Assembly: GCF_021538675.1 (NCBI RefSeq)
Contig: NZ_JAJUKH010000001.1
Span: 124,001 to 188,000 of the forward strand
Direction: 5' to 3'
Origin: Paenarthrobacter sp. AR 02
GTDB lineage: Bacteria > Actinomycetota > Actinomycetes > Actinomycetales > Micrococcaceae
Length of the DNA stretch: 64,000 bases
The notes under the pieces: generated by a model
What the model saw: only the letters and a program-made list of their open reading frames with translations
What the model was told of the DNA's origin: nothing
Database searches by the model: none
Shown: in pieces, positions 35,793 through 46,198 of the stretch
How the letters are laid out: every line of letters begins with the position of its first letter
How positions within the stretch are numbered: the stretch's first letter is position 1
Program-made: the position numbers and the translations under genes

Positions 35793-36172
35793 AGTGCCAG
35801 CCCACCTTCGCGAGCACCGTCAGCGACGGCGGCGATGCGGCCGTGGTACTTGTTACCGCCACGGTCGAAGACAACAGCCTCGACGCCTGCAGCCTTGGCA
35901 CGCTCGGCAACGAGCTCGCCGACGCGCTTGGCCTTTGCAGTCTTGTCTCCGTCGAATGCGCGAAGGTCAGCTTCCAGGGTGGAAGCGTAAGCCACGGTTA
36001 CACCCTTGCTGTCATCGACAACCTGGACGAATACGTGACGTGCGGAGCGGTTGACGACCAGACGAGGACGTACAGCCGTGCCGCTGATGCGCTTGCGGAT
36101 ACGAAGCTGGCGACGGCTGCGTGCAGCAGACTTGCTCTTGTTCGAACGCTTCTTGTTAATTGCGATGGCCAT
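35789..36172 (-). CDS. rplR: 50S ribosomal protein L18
   Basis: 5S rRNA-binding protein, 127 residues, normal length. [20 protein letters not shown] and [20 protein letters not shown] identify it; the basic N-terminus ([16 protein letters not shown]) binds rRNA. Start 3 bases after the rplF stop. Confidence 0.96.
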   Translation of the reverse strand: MAIAINKKRSNKSKSAARSRRQLRIRKRISGTAVRPRLVVNRSARHVFVQVVDDSKGVTVAYASTLEADLRAFDGDKTAKAKRVGELVAERAKAAGVEAVVFDRGGNKYHGRIAAVADGAREGGLAL

Positions 36173-36175
36173 GGT

Positions 36176-36712
36176 TTACTTACCAGCCTTTCCGACCTTG
36201 CGGCGGATGACTTCGCCGGCGTAACGGACACCCTTGCCCTTGTAGGGGTCGGGCTTGCGCAGCTTGCGAATGTTGGCAGCAACCTCGCCGACCTGCTGCT
36301 TGTTGATACCCGCAACAGAGAGCTTGGTCGGACCCTCTACTACGAAGGTGATGCCTTCGGGTGCAGAGACGTTGACCGGGTGGCTGTAGCCCAGAGCGAA
36401 CTCCAGGTCAGAACCCTTGGCCTGAACGCGGTAACCGGTACCAACGATTTCAAGCTTCTTCTCATAGCCCTCGGTAACGCCCTGGATCATGTTGGCGATC
36501 AGGGTGCGGGTCAGGCCGTGCAGCGAACGCGAGTTGCGCTCGTCGTTCGGGCGGGTGACCGTGAGAGTGTTCTCTTCGAGGGAGACCTCGATCGGGCTGG
36601 CCACAGTGTGGCTCAGCTCGCCTTTGGATCCCTTGACGCTGATGACGGAGCCATCGAGCTTGACCTCAACTCCGGCAGGAACGGTGATGGGGAGACGTCC
36701 AATACGTGACAT
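36176..36712 (-). CDS. rplF: 50S ribosomal protein L6
   Basis: Protein near the factor-binding region of the large subunit, 178 residues. [20 protein letters not shown] and the C-terminal [24 protein letters not shown] are typical. Normal length and place between rpsH and rplR. Confidence 0.97.
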   Translation of the reverse strand: MSRIGRLPITVPAGVEVKLDGSVISVKGSKGELSHTVASPIEVSLEENTLTVTRPNDERNSRSLHGLTRTLIANMIQGVTEGYEKKLEIVGTGYRVQAKGSDLEFALGYSHPVNVSAPEGITFVVEGPTKLSVAGINKQQVGEVAANIRKLRKPDPYKGKGVRYAGEVIRRKVGKAGK

Positions 36713-36730
36713 TATTCTCTTCCTTTCCCG

Positions 36731-37129
36731 TTACCAGACGTACGCGAGGACTTCGCCGCCCACGCCCTTCTTACCGGCCTGCTTGTCAGTCAGGAGGCCG
36801 GAAGAGGTGGACAGGATTGCGATACCCAGGCCACCCAGCACGTGCGGCAGGTTGGTGGACTTCGCGTAAACGCGGAGACCCGGCTTGGAGATGCGGCGGA
36901 CACCAGCGATTGAACGCTCGCGGTTGGGACCGAACTTGAGGTCGATGGTCAGCTTCTTGCCAACCTCAGCTTCCTCTTCCTTCCAGCCGGCGATGTAGCC
37001 CTCGGCCTTCAGGATGTCGGCAACGCGTGCCTTCAGTTTGCTGTACGGCATGGACACGGTGTCGTGGTATGCCGAGTTTGCATTGCGCAGACGCGTAAGC
37101 ATGTCTGCGACAGGATCTGTCATAGTCAT
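36731..37129 (-). CDS. rpsH: 30S ribosomal protein S8
   Basis: 16S rRNA binding protein and, in E. coli, the spc operon repressor. 132 residues: [21 protein letters not shown] and the C-terminal [19 protein letters not shown]. It directly follows rplE here because rpsN is missing; the 78-base gap holds no gene. Confidence 0.97.
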   Translation of the reverse strand: MTMTDPVADMLTRLRNANSAYHDTVSMPYSKLKARVADILKAEGYIAGWKEEEAEVGKKLTIDLKFGPNRERSIAGVRRISKPGLRVYAKSTNLPHVLGGLGIAILSTSSGLLTDKQAGKKGVGGEVLAYVW

Positions 37130-37207
37130 TTGGGCTATAGCCCTTCCTCGTACCGGTTTCCGCTGCGCTTGGTCTCAAGAACAAACGCGGACGGACCTGT
37201 CACGTAG

Positions 37208-37786
37208 TTAGTTTTCGGTTTTGAACGGGAACCCAAGCGCCTTGAGCAGCGCGCGGCCTTCGTCGTCGGTCTTGGCAGTGGTAACGACCGTGATGTCCAT
37301 ACCGCGAACGCGGTCGATGGAATCCTGGTCGATTTCGTGGAACATAACCTGCTCGGTCAGACCGAAGGTGTAGTTGCCGTTGCCATCGAACTGCTTGCCG
37401 TTGAGGCCGCGGAAGTCACGGATACGCGGCAGTGCCAGCGAAACCAGACGGTCCACGAATTCCCACATACGGTCGCCACGCAGGGTAGCGTGTGCACCGA
37501 TGGGCATGCCTTCGCGCAGCTTGAACTGTGCGATCGACTTACGGGCCTTGGTTACCTGCGGCTTCTGGCCGGTGATCAGGGTGAGGTCGCGGACAGCGCC
37601 GTCGATCAGCTTGGAGTCCTTGGCGGCATCTCCAACACCCATGTTCACAACAACCTTCACCAGGCGGGGAACCTGGTTCACGTTCGCGTAGTTGAACTCG
37701 TCCTGCAGGGACTTCTTGATGGTCTCTGCATACTTGGTCTTCAGACGCGGAACGATCTTCACTGGAGTCTCGAGAGTCTCGCTCAT
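37208..37786 (-). CDS. rplE: 50S ribosomal protein L5
   Basis: 5S rRNA protein of the central protuberance, 192 residues. [42 protein letters not shown] and the C-terminal [19 protein letters not shown] identify it. Its ATG shares one base with the rplX stop (TAATG). Confidence 0.97.
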   Translation of the reverse strand: MSETLETPVKIVPRLKTKYAETIKKSLQDEFNYANVNQVPRLVKVVVNMGVGDAAKDSKLIDGAVRDLTLITGQKPQVTKARKSIAQFKLREGMPIGAHATLRGDRMWEFVDRLVSLALPRIRDFRGLNGKQFDGNGNYTFGLTEQVMFHEIDQDSIDRVRGMDITVVTTAKTDDEGRALLKALGFPFKTEN

Positions 37787-38145
37787 TAGATGTCCTTCCC
37801 GGTGGCCTTGGACACGCGGATACGGACAGTCTTGGAACGACCATCCTTCTCAACGGTGTCGAGACGGAAACCAACACGGGTCGGCTTCTTGGTCGACGGG
37901 TCAACCAAAGCAACGTTGGAGACGTGGATCGGGGCCTCAACGACCTCGATGCCACCGGTCTTGGTGCCGCGCTGCGACTGACCGACCTTGGTGTGCTTGG
38001 TGACGCGGTTGATGCCCTCTACCAACACGCGGTTGGTGTCCGGGAATACGCGCAGGACTTTGCCCTGCTTGCCGCGGTCTCCGCCACGTTCCTGCTTGGC
38101 GCCGGTGATGACCTGAACGAGGTCACCCTTCTTGATCTTAGCCAT
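37786..38145 (-). CDS. rplX: 50S ribosomal protein L24
   Basis: Assembly initiator at the exit tunnel, 119 residues. [21 protein letters not shown] and [20 protein letters not shown] show the KOW motif. 3 bases after rplN. Normal length. Confidence 0.97.
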   Translation of the reverse strand: MAKIKKGDLVQVITGAKQERGGDRGKQGKVLRVFPDTNRVLVEGINRVTKHTKVGQSQRGTKTGGIEVVEAPIHVSNVALVDPSTKKPTRVGFRLDTVEKDGRSKTVRIRVSKATGKDI

Positions 38146-38148
38146 GGA

Positions 38149-38517
38149 CTAAAGCACCTCCGGGGCCAGCGAAACGATCTTCATGAACTTCTTGTCGCGA
38201 AGTTCACGACCAACCGGGCCGAAGATACGGGTACCGCGGGGGTCACCGTCGTTCTTCAGGATCACAGCTGCGTTTTCGTCAAACTTGATGTAGGAACCAT
38301 CCGCACGGCGGCGTTCCTTCTTGGTACGAACGATGACAGCCTTGACGACGTCACCCTTCTTTACGTTGCCGCCAGGGATAGCGTCCTTGACGGTTGCGAC
38401 GATAACGTCGCCAATGCCTGCGTAGCGACGGCCAGATCCACCGAGAACGCGAATGGTAAGGATTTCCTTAGCACCCGTGTTGTCGGCGACCTTCAGTCGC
38501 GACTCCTGCTGAATCAA
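38149..38517 (-). CDS. rplN: 50S ribosomal protein L14
   Basis: Subunit-interface protein, 122 residues. [20 protein letters not shown] and [20 protein letters not shown] are signatures. First gene of the spc operon; it is separated from rpsQ by 352 bases and a terminator, so it must be transcribed from its own promoter. Confidence 0.97.
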   Translation of the reverse strand: MIQQESRLKVADNTGAKEILTIRVLGGSGRRYAGIGDVIVATVKDAIPGGNVKKGDVVKAVIVRTKKERRRADGSYIKFDENAAVILKNDGDPRGTRIFGPVGRELRDKKFMKIVSLAPEVL

Positions 38518-38754
38518 TTTCTACTCCTTGCGTCGCGCCGGTTCTCAGACCGAAATCATGCATACGGAATGAGCCTTGCGGAACGGTTGATCGGGGTGTC
38601 TCTTGACCTGCCTGGATTTTGCCAGAACAGGCCTAAACGCCCGTGCCACAAGCATCAGCTTCCCTTGCAGAAAACTCTGCGCGGGGCAGTATGCAGCGGC
38701 ACGATTGTTTACGAGGTAGTGGACGACGCACAAGTGGCGCCATACAAACTCAAT

Positions 38755-38784
38755 ATCCTAGCACGTTTACGGATCGAATCCGAA
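38755..38784 (-). promoter_or_regulatory. Tentative rplN promoter
   Basis: Minus strand TTCGGA (38779-38784), 18-base spacer, TAGGAT (38755-38760), directly after the rpsQ terminator. It would give a leader of about 230 bases before rplN. The -35 is weak. Confidence 0.3.
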
Positions 38785-38799
38785 CCGAGGGCCAACGCG

Positions 38800-38835
38800 G
38801 GAAGGCCCGCATTCCCAAGGGAATACGGGCCTTCC
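38800..38835 (-). terminator. Intrinsic terminator after rpsQ (end of S10 operon)
   Basis: GGAAGGCCCG-C-ATTCCC (38800-38816) pairs with GGGAAT-A-CGGGCCTTCC (38819-38835), one C-A mismatch, loop AA. It starts about 35 bases beyond the rpsQ stop. Confidence 0.82.
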
Positions 38836-38869
38836 GTTGAATCCTGCCAGGCGATGCCCGGCGTCGGAT

Positions 38870-39166
38870 TTACTTTGCCTTTTCGAGGATCTCCACCAGG
38901 CGCCACCGCTTGGTAGCGGAGAGCGGGCGGGTCTCAGAGATGAGAACGAGGTCGCCGATGCCGGCGGTGTTCTCTTCGTCGTGAGCCTTGACCTTCGAGG
39001 TGCGGCGAATAACCTTGCCGTACAGAGCGTGCTTCACGCGGTCTTCAACCTGAACAACGATGGTCTTTTCCATCTTGTCAGAGACAACGTAGCCGCGACG
39101 CGTCTTACGGTAACCGCGCTGTTCAGCGCTGGCTGCTGCTTCCGTCACAGTTTCCTTCTCGCTCAC
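38870..39166 (-). CDS. rpsQ: 30S ribosomal protein S17
   Basis: 16S rRNA-binding protein, 98 residues. [20 protein letters not shown] and [22 protein letters not shown] identify it. It has a ~17-residue Glu/Ala lead before the usual start of homology. Overlaps rpmC by 4 bases (ATGA); last gene of the S10 operon. Confidence 0.97.
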   Translation of the reverse strand: MSEKETVTEAAASAEQRGYRKTRRGYVVSDKMEKTIVVQVEDRVKHALYGKVIRRTSKVKAHDEENTAGIGDLVLISETRPLSATKRWRLVEILEKAK

Positions 39167-39483
39167 TTGGCGTCCTCTCCAGCTTCAACCTCGGCCTTTT
39201 CAGCCTTGGCAGCCTTCTTGGACTTCTTTTCTTCCTTGGCTTCCACAACCGGTGCGGCAACCTCGGCACGAATGCCCAGCTCGCGCTCACGGAGAACGGT
39301 GTAGATGCGTGCGATGTCCTTCTTTACCGCGCGCAGGCGACCGTGGTTCTCCAGCTGTCCGGTGGCGGACTGGAAACGCAGGTTGAACAGCTCTTCCTTG
39401 GACTTGCGGAGTTCTTCAACGAGACGCTCGTTGTCGAAACCGTCCAGCTGTGCGGGTGCGAGATCCTTCGACCCTACTGCCAT
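39163..39483 (-). CDS. rpmC: 50S ribosomal protein L29 with charged C-terminal tail
   Basis: Exit-tunnel rim protein. The core ([38 protein letters not shown]) ends near residue 72. A Lys/Ala/Glu tail ([20 protein letters not shown]) brings the length to 106, against about 65-80 usually. The tail is close to where trigger factor and SRP dock on other ribosomes. Start 2 bases after rplP. Confidence 0.96.
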   Translation of the reverse strand: MAVGSKDLAPAQLDGFDNERLVEELRKSKEELFNLRFQSATGQLENHGRLRAVKKDIARIYTVLRERELGIRAEVAAPVVEAKEEKKSKKAAKAEKAEVEAGEDAK

Positions 39484-39485
39484 TT

Positions 39486-39902
39486 CTATTCACCACCTTC
39501 GCGACGCACAATGCGTGCCTTCAACGGCAGCTTGTGGATTGCCAGGCGCAGGGCCTCGCGAGCTACCTCTTCATTGACACCGGAGAGTTCGAACAGAACC
39601 CGGCCCGGCTTGACGTTTGCGACCCACCATTCCGGAGAACCCTTACCGGAACCCATGCGGGTTTCAGCAGGCTTCTTCGTCAGCGGACGGTCCGGGTAGA
39701 TGTTGATCCAGACCTTACCGCCACGCTTGATGTGGCGGGTCATCGCGATACGGGCGGACTCGATCTGACGGTTGGTTACGTATGCCGGGCTGAGAGCCTG
39801 GATACCGTACTCACCGAAGCTGACCTTGGTGCCACCCGTAGCAGCGCCGGAACGACCCGGGTGGTGCTGCTTACGGTGCTTGACTCGACGTGGGATAAGC
39901 AT
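39486..39902 (-). CDS. rplP: 50S ribosomal protein L16
   Basis: Protein at the A-site tRNA elbow, 138 residues. [39 protein letters not shown] and [19 protein letters not shown] are signatures. Begins at the base following the rpsC stop. Confidence 0.97.
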   Translation of the reverse strand: MLIPRRVKHRKQHHPGRSGAATGGTKVSFGEYGIQALSPAYVTNRQIESARIAMTRHIKRGGKVWINIYPDRPLTKKPAETRMGSGKGSPEWWVANVKPGRVLFELSGVNEEVAREALRLAIHKLPLKARIVRREGGE

Positions 39903-40724
39903 TTAAGCCTGTCCTCCTTCTGCTGCGGGTGCAGCAGCTTCAGCGGCCGGTGCTTCAACGGCAGCAGGTGCTGCCTCAGCTGCCGGACGGTCGTTACGAC
40001 GACGGCGGTCGCCACCCGGGCGGCCCGGACGGTCTCCTGCACGGCCACGGGACGGAGCAGCAGCTGCCTGCTGAGCCAGTTCCTTGGCGGTGACGTCACC
40101 CTTGTAGATCCAAACCTTTACGCCGATACGGCCGAAGGTGGTCTTGGCTTCGTAGAAGCCGTAGTCGATGTTCGCGCGGAGGGTGTGCAGGGGCACACGG
40201 CCTTCGCGGTAGAACTCCGAGCGGGACATTTCTGCGCCACCCAGACGGCCCGAGCAAGCAACACGGATGCCCTTGGCACCTGCGCGCTGCGCGGACTGCA
40301 TTGCCTTCTTCATCGCACGGCGGAAAGCCACGCGGGAAGTCAGCTGCTCAGCGATGCCCTGGGCAACAAGCTGTGCTTCCATCTCGGGGTTCTTGACCTC
40401 GAGGATGTTCAGCTGAACCTGCTTGCCGGTGAGCTTTTCGAGCTCGCCGCGGATGCGGTCTGCTTCAGCGCCGCGGCGGCCGATAACGATACCGGGGCGT
40501 GCCGTGTGGATGTCCACGCGGACACGGTCGCGGGTGCGCTCGATTTCGACCTTGGCGATGCCGGCGCGCTCCATGCCAGTGGACATGAGCTGACGGATCT
40601 TGATGTCCTCGCGGACGAAGTCCTTGTAGCGCTGTCCGGGCTTGGTGCTGTCAGCGAACCAGTGCGAAACGTGGTCGGTGGTGATACCGAGTCGGAACCC
40701 GTGCGGGTTTACTTTCTGTCCCAC
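39903..40724 (-). CDS. rpsC: 30S ribosomal protein S3 with Ala/Pro/Glu-rich tail
   Basis: mRNA-entry helicase protein of the 30S head. [20 protein letters not shown], the KH domain [19 protein letters not shown] and [21 protein letters not shown] are clear. The last ~55 residues (after [12 protein letters not shown]) are an Arg/Gly then Ala/Pro/Glu low-complexity tail, giving 273 residues in total. Adjacent to rplV without a gap. Confidence 0.97.
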   Translation of the reverse strand: MGQKVNPHGFRLGITTDHVSHWFADSTKPGQRYKDFVREDIKIRQLMSTGMERAGIAKVEIERTRDRVRVDIHTARPGIVIGRRGAEADRIRGELEKLTGKQVQLNILEVKNPEMEAQLVAQGIAEQLTSRVAFRRAMKKAMQSAQRAGAKGIRVACSGRLGGAEMSRSEFYREGRVPLHTLRANIDYGFYEAKTTFGRIGVKVWIYKGDVTAKELAQQAAAAPSRGRAGDRPGRPGGDRRRRNDRPAAEAAPAAVEAPAAEAAAPAAEGGQA

Positions 40725-41090
40725 TTAGCGAGCCTCCTCTTTCTCCGGGGTTGCCACGACCAAAGTGATGTGGCTGGTCCGCTTCCTGATGCGGTAGGCG
40801 CGGCCTTGGGCACGCGGCTGGAACCGCTTCATGGTCGGGCCTTCATCAACGAATGCTTCGCTGATGAACAGGTCGCTGTCGTCGAATGCAACGCCGTCAC
40901 GGTCCGCGAGGACACGTGCGTTGGCCATTGCCGACTGAAGTACCTTGAATACCGGCTCCGAAGCTGCCTGGGGGGCAAACTTCAGAATTGCCAGAGCCTC
41001 ATTCGCTTGCTTACCACGAACAAGGTTGACGACGCGCCGGGCCTTCATAGGCGTTACGCGGATGTGACGCGCAATAGCCTTGGCTTCCAT
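40725..41090 (-). CDS. rplV: 50S ribosomal protein L22
   Basis: Lines the exit tunnel and is a site of macrolide resistance mutations. 121 residues: [37 protein letters not shown] and the hairpin with [20 protein letters not shown]. Starts 39 bases after rpsS. Confidence 0.97.
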   Translation of the reverse strand: MEAKAIARHIRVTPMKARRVVNLVRGKQANEALAILKFAPQAASEPVFKVLQSAMANARVLADRDGVAFDDSDLFISEAFVDEGPTMKRFQPRAQGRAYRIRKRTSHITLVVATPEKEEAR

Positions 41091-41129
41091 TGCTTTCCTT
41101 CTCTCGTCTAAGACGTAAAGTCAGGCGCC

Positions 41130-41411
41130 TTAGCGGCGCTTGCCCTTACGGTCGTCCTTAACATGGCCGCGGAATGTCCGCGTGGGAGCGAATTCGCCGA
41201 GCTTGTGCCCGACCATCGACTCAGTGACAAACACCGGGATGTGCTTGCGTCCGTCGTGTACGGCGATCGTGTGCCCGAGCATGTCGGGGATGATCATCGA
41301 ACGGCGGGACCAGGTCTTGATGACGTTCTTGGTGCCCTTATCGTTTTCCCGTGCGACCTTCACAAAGAGGTGCTGGTCAACGAAAGGACCTTTTTTCAGG
41401 CTGCGTGGCAT
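41130..41411 (-). CDS. rpsS: 30S ribosomal protein S19
   Basis: 30S head protein, 93 residues, normal. [19 protein letters not shown] and [20 protein letters not shown] identify it. 12 bases after rplB. Confidence 0.97.
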   Translation of the reverse strand: MPRSLKKGPFVDQHLFVKVARENDKGTKNVIKTWSRRSMIIPDMLGHTIAVHDGRKHIPVFVTESMVGHKLGEFAPTRTFRGHVKDDRKGKRR

Positions 41412-41423
41412 GTGTCCAGGCTC

Positions 41424-42263
41424 CTATCGCTTGTTCTTGCCAGTACGGCGGCGACGAACAATAAGCTTGTCGCTCTCTTTGTTCGGACGGCGGGTACGGC
41501 CCTCGGGCTTGCCGTTCGGGTTGACCGGGTGACGTCCACCGGAAGTCTTACCTTCACCACCACCGTGCGGGTGGTCAACCGGGTTCATGGCTACACCACG
41601 GACGGTCGGGCGAACGCCCTTCCAGCGCATACGGCCGGCCTTACCCCAGTTGATGTTCGACTGCTCGGCGTTGCCGACCTCGCCGACGGTTGCGCGGCAG
41701 CGCACGTCAACGTTGCGGATTTCGCCGGAGGGCAGACGCAGCTGGGCGAAACGGCCTTCCTTTGCAACGAGCTGTACCGAAGCACCTGCGGAACGTGCCA
41801 TCTTGGCGCCGCCACCCGGACGCAGTTCAACTGCGTGGATTACGGTACCAACCGGGATGTTGCGCAGCGGCAGGTTGTTGCCCGGCTTGATGTCAGCGTC
41901 GGGACCAGCCTCGACGAAGTCACCCTGGGACAGCTTGTTCGGAGCGATGATGTAACGCTTGGTGCCATCAACGTAGTGCAGGAGTGCGATGCGAGCCGTA
42001 CGGTTCGGGTCGTACTCGATTTCGGCAACGCGGGCGTTGATGCCGTCCTTGTCGTGACGACGGAAGTCGATCAGACGGTACTGGCGCTTGTGCCCACCAC
42101 CCTTGTGGCGGGTGGTGATCTTACCGGAGTTGTTACGGCCGCCAGTCTTGTGCAGCGGACGAAGCAACGACTTTTCCGGAGTCGATCGCGTGATTTCAGC
42201 GAAGTCGGCTACGCTCGAGCCACGACGGCCCGGGGTAGTCGGCTTGTATTTACGGATTCCCAT
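41424..42263 (-). CDS. rplB: 50S ribosomal protein L2
   Basis: Peptidyl-transferase-centre protein, 279 residues. [39 protein letters not shown] and the catalytic-region [20 protein letters not shown] (with the conserved His) are intact. Normal length. Confidence 0.98.
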   Translation of the reverse strand: MGIRKYKPTTPGRRGSSVADFAEITRSTPEKSLLRPLHKTGGRNNSGKITTRHKGGGHKRQYRLIDFRRHDKDGINARVAEIEYDPNRTARIALLHYVDGTKRYIIAPNKLSQGDFVEAGPDADIKPGNNLPLRNIPVGTVIHAVELRPGGGAKMARSAGASVQLVAKEGRFAQLRLPSGEIRNVDVRCRATVGEVGNAEQSNINWGKAGRMRWKGVRPTVRGVAMNPVDHPHGGGEGKTSGGRHPVNPNGKPEGRTRRPNKESDKLIVRRRRTGKNKR

Positions 42264-42292
42264 AATTTATTTCCTCGTTAAAGTGGTCTCCG

Positions 42293-42598
42293 CTACGCGA
42301 GCGGACCGCCGAAGATGTCGATTGTGCCTTCTTTGAGGGTGACAATTGCACGCTTGGTGCTCTTGCGCTGTCCCCAGCCGAATTTGGTGCGCTTGCGCTT
42401 ACCGGCACGGTTGATGGTGTTGATCGAGTCAACCTTGACCGAGAAGATCTTCTCGACGGCCAGCTTGATCTCGGTCTTGTTCGAGCGAGGGTCCACCAGG
42501 AAGGTGTACTTGCCTTCGTCGATCAGACCGTAGCTCTTTTCCGACACGACGGGTGCAAGCACGACGTCGCGCGGGTCCTTGATGGTGGTTACGCTCAC
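42293..42598 (-). CDS. rplW: 50S ribosomal protein L23
   Basis: Exit-tunnel protein and docking site for trigger factor and SRP. 101 residues with [20 protein letters not shown] and [19 protein letters not shown] start at 42598 overlaps the rplD stop (GTGA). Confidence 0.96.
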   Translation of the reverse strand: MSVTTIKDPRDVVLAPVVSEKSYGLIDEGKYTFLVDPRSNKTEIKLAVEKIFSVKVDSINTINRAGKRKRTKFGWGQRKSTKRAIVTLKEGTIDIFGGPLA

Positions 42599-43212
42599 TT
42601 GGAGGCCTCCTCGTTCTTTGCCTTGTCAGCGACGAACGCCTCGAAAGCAGCCTTGGTGAAGACCACGTCGTCGGAGATGAGCACGTCGTAGGTGTTCAGC
42701 TGGTCTGCGTACAGAACGTGAACATCCTGGAGGTTGCGCACGGACAGTGCAGCAACATCGTTGGCGCGCTCGATTACGACGAGCAGGTTCTTGCGCTCGG
42801 TGACGGAGCGCAGCGAAGCCAGTGCTTCCTTGGCGGACGGCTTGGTGCCGGCTACCAGTTCAGCGATGACGTGGATGCGGCCGTTGCGGGCGCGGTCAGA
42901 CAGGGCGCCGCGGAGTGCAGCAGCCTTCATCTTCTTGGGGGTGCGCTGGCTGTAGTCACGAGGGGTCGGACCGTGGACAACGCCACCGCCGGTCATGTGA
43001 GGAGCACGGATGGAACCCTGACGGGCGCGGCCGGTACCCTTCTGCTTGAACGGCTTGCGACCTGCACCGGAAACCTCGGCGCGGGTCTTCGTCTTGTGGG
43101 TACCCTGGCGTGCGGCAGCGAGCTGTGCGACGACGACCTGGTGCAGCAGCGGCACGTTGGTCTGAACGTCGAAGATCTCTGCAGGCAGGTCTACCTTGAC
43201 AGTGCTAGTCAT
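42595..43212 (-). CDS. rplD: 50S ribosomal protein L4
   Basis: Tunnel constriction protein; in E. coli it represses the S10 operon. 205 residues: [20 protein letters not shown] and [20 protein letters not shown] are signatures of the tunnel loop. 4 bases after rplC. Confidence 0.97.
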   Translation of the reverse strand: MTSTVKVDLPAEIFDVQTNVPLLHQVVVAQLAAARQGTHKTKTRAEVSGAGRKPFKQKGTGRARQGSIRAPHMTGGGVVHGPTPRDYSQRTPKKMKAAALRGALSDRARNGRIHVIAELVAGTKPSAKEALASLRSVTERKNLLVVIERANDVAALSVRNLQDVHVLYADQLNTYDVLISDDVVFTKAAFEAFVADKAKNEEASK

Positions 43213-43216
43213 TTAA

Positions 43217-43867
43217 CTAGGCTCCCTTCACGGCGGTGCGTACGAGTACGACCTGGCCGCGGGCACCGGGGACGGCACCCTTGATAAGGAGCAGCGACTT
43301 CTCAGCGTCAACAGCGTGAACCGTGAGGTTCAGCGTGGTGTGACGCTCGGCGCCCATGCGGCCGGCCATTTTCAGGCCCTTGAAGACGCGGCTCGGGGTG
43401 GATGCGCCACCGATGGAGCCAGGCTTACGGTGGTTCTTGTGGGCACCGTGGGAAGCACCAACGCCGTGGAAGCCGTGACGCTTCATAACACCGGCGAAGC
43501 CCTTACCCTTTGAGGTGCCGACGACGTCGATCTTCTGGCCGGCTTCGAAGATCTCAACAGAGAGCTCCTGGCCCAGCTCGTAGGATGCAGCGTCTGCGGT
43601 ACGCAGTTCGACGACGTGGCGACGAGGGGTGACGCCAGCCTTTTCGAAGTGGCCAGCCAGCGGCTTGGTGACCTTGCGGGGATCGATCTGGCCGTAGCCG
43701 ATCTGGACGGCGACGTAGCCATCTACCTCTGCGTTGCGCAGCTGGGTGATGACGTTGGAGTCAGCCTGGACGACAGTTACCGGGATGAGCTTGTTGTTCT
43801 CGTCCCAGACCTGGGTCATGCCGAGCTTCGTGCCCAACAGGCCCTTTACGTTACGGGTTGCGGTCAT
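43217..43867 (-). CDS. rplC: 50S ribosomal protein L3
   Basis: Early assembly protein near the peptidyl transferase centre, 216 residues. [39 protein letters not shown] and the [20 protein letters not shown] loop are diagnostic. 17 bases after rpsJ. Confidence 0.97.
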   Translation of the reverse strand: MTATRNVKGLLGTKLGMTQVWDENNKLIPVTVVQADSNVITQLRNAEVDGYVAVQIGYGQIDPRKVTKPLAGHFEKAGVTPRRHVVELRTADAASYELGQELSVEIFEAGQKIDVVGTSKGKGFAGVMKRHGFHGVGASHGAHKNHRKPGSIGGASTPSRVFKGLKMAGRMGAERHTTLNLTVHAVDAEKSLLLIKGAVPGARGQVVLVRTAVKGA

Positions 43868-43884
43868 AGTCTCTCAGCACCTCC

Positions 43885-44193
43885 CTAGAGCTTGATTTCG
43901 ATGTTCACGTCGGCAGGCAGGTCGAGACGCATAAGCGAGTCAACGGCCTTCGGCGTGGGGTCGATGATGTCGATCAGACGCTTGTGAGTACGCATTTCGA
44001 AGTGCTCACGGCTGTCCTTGTACTTGTGAGGAGAGCGAATAACGCAGTAAACGTTCTTCTCCGTGGGCAGCGGCACCGGGCCGACTACCGTTGCGCCTGC
44101 GCGCGTGACCGTCTCAACGATCTTCCGCGCTGAAACATCAATGACCTCGTGGTCATATGACTTCAGCCGGATGCGGATTTTTTGTCCCGCCAT
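43885..44193 (-). CDS. rpsJ: 30S ribosomal protein S10 (NusE)
   Basis: 30S head protein that also joins NusB in antitermination. 102 residues: [40 protein letters not shown] and [13 protein letters not shown]. First gene of the S10 operon (rpsJ-rplC-rplD-rplW-rplB-rpsS-rplV-rpsC-rplP-rpmC-rpsQ). tuf, its usual upstream neighbour, is 6.3 kb away behind inserted genes. Confidence 0.98.
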
Positions 44194-44576
44194 GTCGCCT
44201 GACTCTCTTTCAGCTAGTGCTGCTCTAGTTAGGGCTGCTCTGTTTACTTACCTGTTGATGTGGCCGCCGAGGCGTTTGAGGATTTACCACCACACGCCGC
44301 ACAAGCTGAATCCGGATATTACGGGTTCCTCAACCTGCCGGCGCACCGACCCCCGCGGTCGGGCGTGTCGCGATTTCCACGCCGACTCGACCGCATTCCA
44401 TGGGGTTCAGGGTTATGTTTGGGCTTCGACCTGGACCCTGACACCCGGCATTATCCGGATCGGGACACGAAGAAGCGCTTGAACAACTCATCCAGTATGG
44501 CGGAAAGTTGGGGCAAAGGCCAATCGGCGCTGCAAAGGCCATTGCCCGGCCACCCATGTCTGAGGAAAATTGGGAC
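44194..44576. promoter_or_regulatory. Divergent rpsJ / GH1 interval with a candidate promoter and LacI-like operator
   Basis: No gene is seen. On the plus strand TTCGAC (44425-44430), 18-base spacer, CATTAT (44449-44454) could drive the GH1 gene. The palindrome AAGCGCTT (44473-44480), with the central CG typical of LacI-family operators, lies about 19 bases past that -10, where a repressor would block transcription. GCAAAGGCCA is repeated directly near 44515 and 44532. The rpsJ promoter must also be here but is not obvious. Confidence 0.35.
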
Positions 44577-46010
44577 ATGACGGTCCAGGATCAAGGTTCG
44601 GTGGAGGATCTCGCCGCCCGCCTCCGTCCGGGTTTCGTGCTCGGCGTCGCGGCAGCCGCATTCCAGATCGAGGGGTCGCTGACCGCGGACGGTCGGGGAC
44701 CGTCAGGATGGGATGCCTTCGCGGAGAAGCCAGGGGCAATTGTCGACGGCGGCTCCCCCACCATAGCCTGCGACCACTACAACCGCTCGGATGAGGATAT
44801 CAGCCTGATGCAGGAGCTCGGGGTGGATTCCTATCGGTTCTCGCTGTCATGGCCGCGCATCCAGCCAGGCGGGAAAGGCGCCGTCAACCCAAGGGGCCTG
44901 GACTTCTACGACCGCCTGATCGATAAGCTGCTGGCCGCCGGGGTCTCCCCCATGGCCACGCTGTACCACTGGGATACCCCGCTTGAACTTGAGCACGCCG
45001 GTGGCTGGATGAATCGGGAAACGGCCGAACGCTTCGCCGTCTACTGCGCGGCCGTGGCAGAGCGCTTTGGCGACCGGGTGGATCGTTGGGTGACCATCAA
45101 CGAACCCGTGTCTGTGACAGTGCAGGGGTATGCGTTGGGCGTCCACTCCCCGGGCCTGCAGCTTTTGTTCGACTCCCTGCCTGCGGCGCACCATCAGCTC
45201 TTGGGTCATGGCCTTGCGGTACAGGCGCTCCGAAGCTCAGGGGTCAAAGGACAGATCGGGGTGTCGAATATGCACTCCCCTGTGCAGCCGGCTTCGAACA
45301 GCCTTCCCGACCGTTTGATGAGCGAAGCTTTGGACCACATCCTCAACCGCATTTATGCTGACGCCCTCCTGCTGGGCACCTACCCGAAACCGCCGTGGCC
45401 CATGAGGCCATGGTTCCGTTCGCTGGGCACCGTGGAGGACGGAGACATGGAGATCATCAGCCAACCCCTGGATTTCTATGGACTCAACTACTACTACCCG
45501 GTCAAGGTTGCCGCTGGCCCGGGTCCAGCCGAAATCCCCACGGGAACGTCACCCGAGATGGCCAAGGTTCCCTTCCATTTGGCCGCATACCAGGAATACG
45601 AGACCACCGGTTTCGGATGGCCGGTGGCCCCGGAATACCTTGCCTTGCTTCTGCGTGAAATGAAGGACCGCTACGGCGACGCGCTGCCACCCCTGTTCAT
45701 CACTGAGGGGGGAGCAAGTTTCCCCGAACCTGCCCATGTGGACGGGCCCCTCGAGGACACCAACCGCATCGCCTACCTCGCCGAGCACCTGGGTCACGCC
45801 CTGACGGCAACAGGCCCAGGCGGCATAGCTGAGGGCGTAGACCTTCGCGGCTACTACGTGTGGACGTTACTGGACAACTTTGAATGGGCGGCCGGCTACT
45901 CCCAGCGCTTTGGACTGGTGCACGTGGATTTTGACACCTTGGAGCGGACCCCCAAGAGCTCGTTCTATTGGTACCGCGCCCTGGGTCGTGCCCGGGCCCA
46001 CGGGATATAG
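44577..46010 (+). CDS. Glycoside hydrolase family 1 beta-glucosidase
   Basis: Retaining beta-glycosidase, probably a cytoplasmic beta-glucosidase (no signal peptide). With ATG at 44577, behind GAGGAAA, it has 477 residues; starts at 44556 or 44508 would add 7 or 23. FVLGVAAAAFQIEGS and YRFSLSWPRIQP open the barrel; acid/base E176 is in WVTINEP; nucleophile E377 is in FITEGGAS, where the family normally has TENG. DLRGYYVWTLLDNFEWAAGYSQRFGLVHVDF closes the fold. A cellobiose-like substrate and co-operation with the sugar importer are guesses. Confidence 0.9.
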   Translation: MTVQDQGSVEDLAARLRPGFVLGVAAAAFQIEGSLTADGRGPSGWDAFAEKPGAIVDGGSPTIACDHYNRSDEDISLMQELGVDSYRFSLSWPRIQPGGKGAVNPRGLDFYDRLIDKLLAAGVSPMATLYHWDTPLELEHAGGWMNRETAERFAVYCAAVAERFGDRVDRWVTINEPVSVTVQGYALGVHSPGLQLLFDSLPAAHHQLLGHGLAVQALRSSGVKGQIGVSNMHSPVQPASNSLPDRLMSEALDHILNRIYADALLLGTYPKPPWPMRPWFRSLGTVEDGDMEIISQPLDFYGLNYYYPVKVAAGPGPAEIPTGTSPEMAKVPFHLAAYQEYETTGFGWPVAPEYLALLLREMKDRYGDALPPLFITEGGASFPEPAHVDGPLEDTNRIAYLAEHLGHALTATGPGGIAEGVDLRGYYVWTLLDNFEWAAGYSQRFGLVHVDFDTLERTPKSSFYWYRALGRARAHGI

Positions 46011-46041
46011 CCCGCGGCGGTTAAATAGCAGTGGTAGGGCG

Positions 46042-46170
46042 TTACCGGTTGTTCTTGTTGGCGCGCCTGATGCGCTTGGCCCGGTCGATTTCGTTGCGGA
46101 AGTTCTTCCGTCCCCAGACCACACCGCCACCAATTGCTGCAACGACTGCGAGGAATATCAGGAATTCCAT
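46042..46170 (-). CDS. Small single-pass membrane protein, unknown
   Basis: 42 residues: a hydrophobic helix MEFLIFLAVVAAIGGGVVWG (residues 1-20), then a strongly basic tail (RKNFRNEIDRAKRIRRANKN). GAGGAG lies 6-11 bases before the ATG at 46170, a good ribosome site, which supports a real gene. It starts 28 bases after the stop of the giant membrane protein gene and is probably co-transcribed. I do not recognise a family. Confidence 0.6.
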   Translation of the reverse strand: MEFLIFLAVVAAIGGGVVWGRKNFRNEIDRAKRIRRANKNNR

Positions 46171-46198
46171 GCGTGGCTCCTCTCCGTAGACTGCAACA

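Larger units (their letters stand above)
38518..38869. other. Gene-free interval between rplN and rpsQ
   Basis: Holds the rpsQ terminator (38800-38835) and the region that must contain the rplN promoter. I see no gene; a 62-codon minus-strand frame near 38545-38733 has no recognisable features. Confidence 0.6.
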
